Source: Clostridia bacterium (GTDB lineage: Bacteria > Bacillota > Clostridia > TANB77 > CAG-508). From it: DNA of 16,424 nucleotides. The stretch is taken from contig CAAECB010000089.1 of NCBI GenBank assembly GCA_900754285.1, positions 1 through 16,424 on the forward strand, read 5' to 3'. Below are positions 12,856 through 16,424 of this stretch, in pieces (position 1 is the stretch's first letter; the number at the start of each line of letters is the position of its first letter). The notes under the pieces were generated by a model. That model was given only the letters and a program-made list of their open reading frames with translations, searched no databases and was not told where the DNA came from. The position numbers and the translations under genes were made by a program.

Positions 12856-15039
12856 ATGAACAAAATCAATAGCACAATAGCACAAGAATTAGAAGTAAAA
12901 GAAAGCCAAGTAGAAGCAGCAGTAAAACTAATAGATGAAGGAAACACAATACCATTTATAGCACGTTACAGAAAAGAAGCAACAGGAGGATTAAGTGACG
13001 AAACACTTAGGGATTTAGGAGAAAGGCTAACATATCTAAGAAACCTAGAACAAAGAAAAGAAGAAGTAGTAAAATCAATAGAAGAGCAAGGAAAACTAAC
13101 AGACGAAATAATACAAGCAGTAGCAATAAGCAAAACACTAGCAGAAGTAGAAGATATATATAGACCATATAAACAAAAGAAAAAAACAAGAGCAACAGTA
13201 GCCAAAGCAAAAGGACTAGAACCACTAGCAGAAATAATAATAGAACAAAAAGAAACAACACCAATAGAAGAAATAGCAAAACAATATATAAACATAGAAA
13301 ATTTATCAGAAGAAGACAAGAAAAACAAAGATAAAGTAGTAAAAACAGCAGAAGAAGCAATACAAGGAGCACTAGATATCATAGCAGAAAACATATCAGA
13401 CAACAGCAAATACAGAAAAGAAATAAAAAGAATATGTTACAGAGAAGCACAAATAGAAACAAAAGCAACAGACGAAGAAAAAAAATCAAATTATGAAATG
13501 TACTATGACAAACAAGAACCAATAAAATACATTCCGAGCCATAGAATATTAGCAATAAACAGAGGAGAAAAAGAAGAATTCATAAAAGTAAAAATACAAA
13601 AACCAGAAGAAAAAATATTGATGTATATAGAAAAAGACATAATAAAAGGAGAAACACAATTCACAGAAAAGCTAAAAGCAACAATACAAGACGCATTCAA
13701 AAGATTAATAGAACCATCAATAGACAGAGAAATCCGTTCAGACTTAACAGAAAAAGCAGAAGAAAAAGCAATAAAAGTATTTGGACAAAACTCAAAACAA
13801 CTATTACTAGGAGCACCAATAAAAGGAAAAACAGTAATGGGATTTGACCCAGCATATAGGACAGGATGCAAAATAGCAGTAATAGACGAAACAGGAAAAG
13901 TATTAGACTACACAACAGTATATCCAACAGAACCACAAAACGATGTAGAAGGAGCTAAAAAAGAACTATTAAAACTAATAGAAAAAGACAAAATAGACAT
14001 GATAGCAATAGGAAACGGAACAGCCTCAAGGGAATCAGAAATGTTTGTATCAGACATGATAAAAGAAACCCCAAGAGATGTACATTATGTAATAGTAAGT
14101 GAAGCAGGAGCATCAGTATACTCAGCATCAAAACTAGCAACAGAAGAATATCCAGACATAAATGTATCAATAAGAGGAGCAATATCAATAGCAAGAAGAC
14201 TACAAGACCCATTAGCAGAACTAGTAAAAATAGACCCAAAAGCAATAGGAGTAGGACAATATCAGCATGATGTAAATCAAAAGAAACTAGCAGAAAGCCT
14301 TACAGGAGTAGTAGAAGACAGTGTTAATAAAGTAGGAGTAGATGTAAACACAGCAACACCATCACTATTATCATATGTATCAGGAATAAACGGAACAATA
14401 GCAAAAAACATTGTAAAATATAGAGATGAAAACGGAAAATTAAAAAACAGAAAAGAACTACTAAAAGTTCCAAAACTAGGAAAAGTAGCATTTGAACAAT
14501 GTGCAGGATTTTTAAGAATATTTGATGGAGAAAACCCATTAGAAATAACAGCAGTTCACCCAGAAAGTTATGAAGCAACAGAAAAATTATTAGCAAATCT
14601 AGGATTTAGCAAAACAGATTTAAAAGACAAAGAAAAAATAGACGAATTAAGACAAAAACTAAAATCAGTAGATGTAGCCAAAACAGCAAAAGAGCTAGAA
14701 ATAGGTGAAATGACCTTAGCAGATATAATATCAGAACTATCAAAACCAGGTAGAGATCCAAGAGAAGATATGCCAAAACCAATTCTACGCTCAGATGTCT
14801 TAAAATTAGAAGACTTAAAAGAAGGTATGATATTAACAGGAACAGTTAGAAACGTAATTGACTTCGGAGCATTTGTAGATATTGGGGTAAAACATGACGG
14901 ACTAGTCCACATTTCTGAAATGAGCGAAAAATTTATAAAAAATCCATCAGAAATCGTATCTGTAGGCGACATTGTAAAAGTTAAAGTTATAAAAATAGAT
15001 TTAGAAAGACAAAAAGTAGGATTATCTATGAAAGTATAA
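12856..15039 (+). CDS. tex: Tex-family RNA-binding transcription accessory protein
   Basis: 727 aa, full length for Tex. The N-terminal helical region (about 1-200) contains IPFIARYRKEATGGLSDE, typical of the family. A YqgF/RuvC-like domain starts near residue 326 (MGFDPAYRTGCKIAVID at 328), and helix-hairpin-helix repeats lie at about 490-570 (LLSYVSGINGTIAKNIVKYR, LLKVPKLGKVAFEQCAGFLRI). An S1 RNA-binding domain fills 656-727 (GTVRNVIDFGAFVDIGVKHDGLVHISEMS). Tex binds nucleic acids and affects transcription or RNA metabolism; its exact activity in Firmicutes is unsettled. ATG 12856 follows AGAAAGGAAAG. Codons are A-ending through most of the gene, but the last 300 bases (from about 14700) use more T-ending codons. 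The leader contains repeat copy C. Confidence 0.94.
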   Translation: MNKINSTIAQELEVKESQVEAAVKLIDEGNTIPFIARYRKEATGGLSDETLRDLGERLTYLRNLEQRKEEVVKSIEEQGKLTDEIIQAVAISKTLAEVEDIYRPYKQKKKTRATVAKAKGLEPLAEIIIEQKETTPIEEIAKQYINIENLSEEDKKNKDKVVKTAEEAIQGALDIIAENISDNSKYRKEIKRICYREAQIETKATDEEKKSNYEMYYDKQEPIKYIPSHRILAINRGEKEEFIKVKIQKPEEKILMYIEKDIIKGETQFTEKLKATIQDAFKRLIEPSIDREIRSDLTEKAEEKAIKVFGQNSKQLLLGAPIKGKTVMGFDPAYRTGCKIAVIDETGKVLDYTTVYPTEPQNDVEGAKKELLKLIEKDKIDMIAIGNGTASRESEMFVSDMIKETPRDVHYVIVSEAGASVYSASKLATEEYPDINVSIRGAISIARRLQDPLAELVKIDPKAIGVGQYQHDVNQKKLAESLTGVVEDSVNKVGVDVNTATPSLLSYVSGINGTIAKNIVKYRDENGKLKNRKELLKVPKLGKVAFEQCAGFLRIFDGENPLEITAVHPESYEATEKLLANLGFSKTDLKDKEKIDELRQKLKSVDVAKTAKELEIGEMTLADIISELSKPGRDPREDMPKPILRSDVLKLEDLKEGMILTGTVRNVIDFGAFVDIGVKHDGLVHISEMSEKFIKNPSEIVSVGDIVKVKVIKIDLERQKVGLSMKV

Positions 15040-15076
15040 ATTATAACCAATTCAAGCAAAATAATAAAAAGCCCAG

Positions 15077-15129
15077 ATTTTGAAGTGCCCCACAATATTA
15101 AAGTTTAATAATTGGGGGCACTTCAAAAT
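15077..15129. terminator. Bidirectional terminator between tex and the HD-GYP gene
   Basis: ATTTTGAAGTGCCCC (15077-15091) pairs perfectly with 15115-15129. The stem continues inward through CAAT/ATTG and ATTAAA/TTTAAT. A T-rich tract follows on the plus strand (TTTTAACTTTTT), and the minus strand reads CTGGGCTTTTTATT after the stem. Confidence 0.88.
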
Positions 15130-15200
15130 TTTAACTTTTTACAAATTAAAACTCAACGAATTTACTATTCAAAATCAACGACATTTACAATTTATTTAAC

Positions 15201-16265
15201 CTATTTATACTTTTCCATAATTTCATTAATAGAATCAAAATCATTTCTCAAAATATCCAAGAACAAATCATCCAATTCAGGATCAAACTGAGAACCACGG
15301 CAACGCTCGAATTCACTAATAACAGTCTCCAAAGGAAGAGAATCACGATAAGAACGACGAGAAGTCATAGCATCAAAACTATCAGCCACAGCCGCAATTC
15401 TAGCCAAGAAAGGAATTTGTTCACCAGCCAACTTACCAGGATAACCAGAACCATCAAACTTCTCATGATGATGTTCAACAATAGGCAAAATATCCTGAAA
15501 AATAGCAGCATGAGACAAAATATGAACACCAATATTAGGATGTTGTTTAATTTGAGAATACTCATCATCAGTAAGTTTAGAATCCTTTTGCAAAATACTA
15601 TCAGGAACACCTATTTTACCAATATCATGGAATAAGCCACCAATTTTCAAAGTTCTAATATCAGAATCAGGCAATCCCAATTTCTTACCAATTAAAACAG
15701 AATATTCAGAAACCCTATCAGAATGACCTCTAGTATAAATATCCTTAGCCTCAACAGTATAACGAAGAGTCTGAATACTATCCAAATAAGCCTGTTCCAG
15801 TTTATCATAAGTATCAGTCAATTTATCATTAATATGTTTAATCTCATTCATTTGTTTAATAGATTTAATACCAGACTCAATCAGCAACAAAAGTTGATCA
15901 AATTTATCACTTTTTTCGCAATAACCCTGAATATCCAATCTTTTAATAGTCTCTAAAGGAGGAGCCAAATCCTTATGTCCAGTAAGTAATAAAATATATA
16001 AATCTTTATTAAACTTACGAATTTCTTCAACAACTTGATCACCATGAAAAGGAGTCATAATAAAATCCAAAATCATCAAATCAAAATGCTCATTTTTAAC
16101 TCTTTCAATAGCCTCCATAGGGTCTGTAACCCCAGTAAACTGGTAACCAGTCCTCTTCAAAAAAATAGACAAAGAATCAACAATACCTTGTTCATCATCA
16201 ACCGCAATAATCTTATATTGATGATTTTCAGTATTTTCTACATTTTGTGGTGTACCTATTCTCAT
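15201..16265 (-). CDS. Response regulator with REC and HD-GYP domains (cyclic di-GMP phosphodiesterase-like)
   Basis: 354 aa. The REC domain (about 17-135) has acidic pair Asp23-Asp24, phosphoacceptor Asp67 (MILDFIM), Thr95 and Lys118. A short helical linker (136-165) leads to an HD-GYP domain: RGHSDRVSEYS (179-189), LFHDIGKIGVP with His213-Asp214, HPNIGVHIL, EHHHEKFDGSGYPGKL with Gly274-Tyr275-Pro276, and AVADSFDAMTSRRSYR. All motifs needed for a binuclear-metal phosphodiesterase are present. The likely role is phosphorylation-controlled breakdown of cyclic di-GMP or a related dinucleotide (RpfG-like), in the cytosol. No partner histidine kinase is in the window. ATG 16265 has AAGGAGGATG 8 nt upstream, an excellent site. 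Codons are T/G-ending. Confidence 0.94.
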   Translation of the reverse strand: MRIGTPQNVENTENHQYKIIAVDDEQGIVDSLSIFLKRTGYQFTGVTDPMEAIERVKNEHFDLMILDFIMTPFHGDQVVEEIRKFNKDLYILLLTGHKDLAPPLETIKRLDIQGYCEKSDKFDQLLLLIESGIKSIKQMNEIKHINDKLTDTYDKLEQAYLDSIQTLRYTVEAKDIYTRGHSDRVSEYSVLIGKKLGLPDSDIRTLKIGGLFHDIGKIGVPDSILQKDSKLTDDEYSQIKQHPNIGVHILSHAAIFQDILPIVEHHHEKFDGSGYPGKLAGEQIPFLARIAAVADSFDAMTSRRSYRDSLPLETVISEFERCRGSQFDPELDDLFLDILRNDFDSINEIMEKYK

Positions 16266-16297
16266 CTCAACATCCTCCTTGTTTATAAATTACCTAT

Positions 16298-16326
16298 ATT
16301 ATAGATATAAAAATAAATAAATGCAA
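16298..16326 (-). promoter_or_regulatory. Promoter of the HD-GYP regulator gene
   Basis: On the minus strand TTGCAT (16326-16321), a 17-nt spacer and TATAAT (16303-16298), 32 nt before the start codon. Confidence 0.7.
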
Positions 16327-16360
16327 TAGATTTTATAAAAAAAGATATTTTTAGTCTGAA

Positions 16361-16424
16361 ACGGGTGTTTTCGGGGACGGGTGTTTTCGGGGACGGGGTC
16401 AAAAAACATCTTTAAGAAGATGTT
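16361..16424 (+). repeat. Diverged REP-like copy D with a 16-bp tandem duplication
   Basis: ACGGGTGTTTTCGGGG occurs twice in a row (16361-16376 and 16377-16392), followed by ACGGGGTC, an A-run and ACATC. It is in the orientation of copy A, with TTTTCGGGG for TTTTTGGGG and GGGGTC for GGACTC. The last 20 bases form an 8-bp hairpin, AACATCTT/AAGATGTT. The window ends here, so the element may continue. Confidence 0.8.

Overview
The window looks like chromosomal DNA of a very AT-rich Firmicute, probably a member of Clostridia. The reasons are the low GC, AAGGAGG/GAAAGG-type ribosome binding sites, sigma-A-like TTGACA/TATAAT promoters, U-tract hairpin terminators and the gene families present (VanW/G5 envelope protein, DUF975, DUF378, rubrerythrin, YmfI-type reductase, cytoplasmic CBM25/53-like protein). 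The standard bacterial code fits: TAA, TAG and TGA all serve as stops, and TTG and GTG serve as starts. No species-level assignment is possible from the sequence alone.

Layout: (1) 48-386, a tRNA-Lys(TTT)/Glu(TTC)/Thr(TGT) cluster closed by a strong terminator. (2) 429-1739, a short-chain reductase (+) convergent with a small starch-binding-like protein (-), separated by a large nested hairpin. (3) 1740-4116, divergent promoters and a membrane-anchored VanW/G5 protein (+). (4) 4117-6148, dapA and corA on the minus strand. (5) 6313-7113, a lone tRNA-Lys(CTT) with a consensus promoter, then rubrerythrin. (6) 7334-8617, a CapA-like metallophosphatase (-). (7) 8887-10769, a DUF378 protein and an ABC-F ATPase (+). 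(8) 10774-12835, a mobile-looking block: a REP-associated tyrosine transposase (RAYT) between inverted copies of a GGGGACGGACTC repeat, followed by a DUF975 membrane protein between direct copies of the same repeat. (9) 12856-15039, tex (+), with one repeat copy in its leader. (10) 15201-16265, a REC/HD-GYP regulator (-). A diverged, partly tandem copy of the repeat ends the window.

Most genes are monocistronic housekeeping or envelope genes, each with its own promoter and terminator. Apart from the tRNA cluster I see no large operon. The most interesting material is the repeat family and its likely RAYT partner, an ABC-F protein in which one of the two composite ATP sites has lost its motifs on both faces, and a strong dependence of synonymous codon choice on strand: plus-strand genes use A/C-ending codons and minus-strand genes T/G-ending ones. 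The RAYT and DUF975 genes follow that rule poorly.
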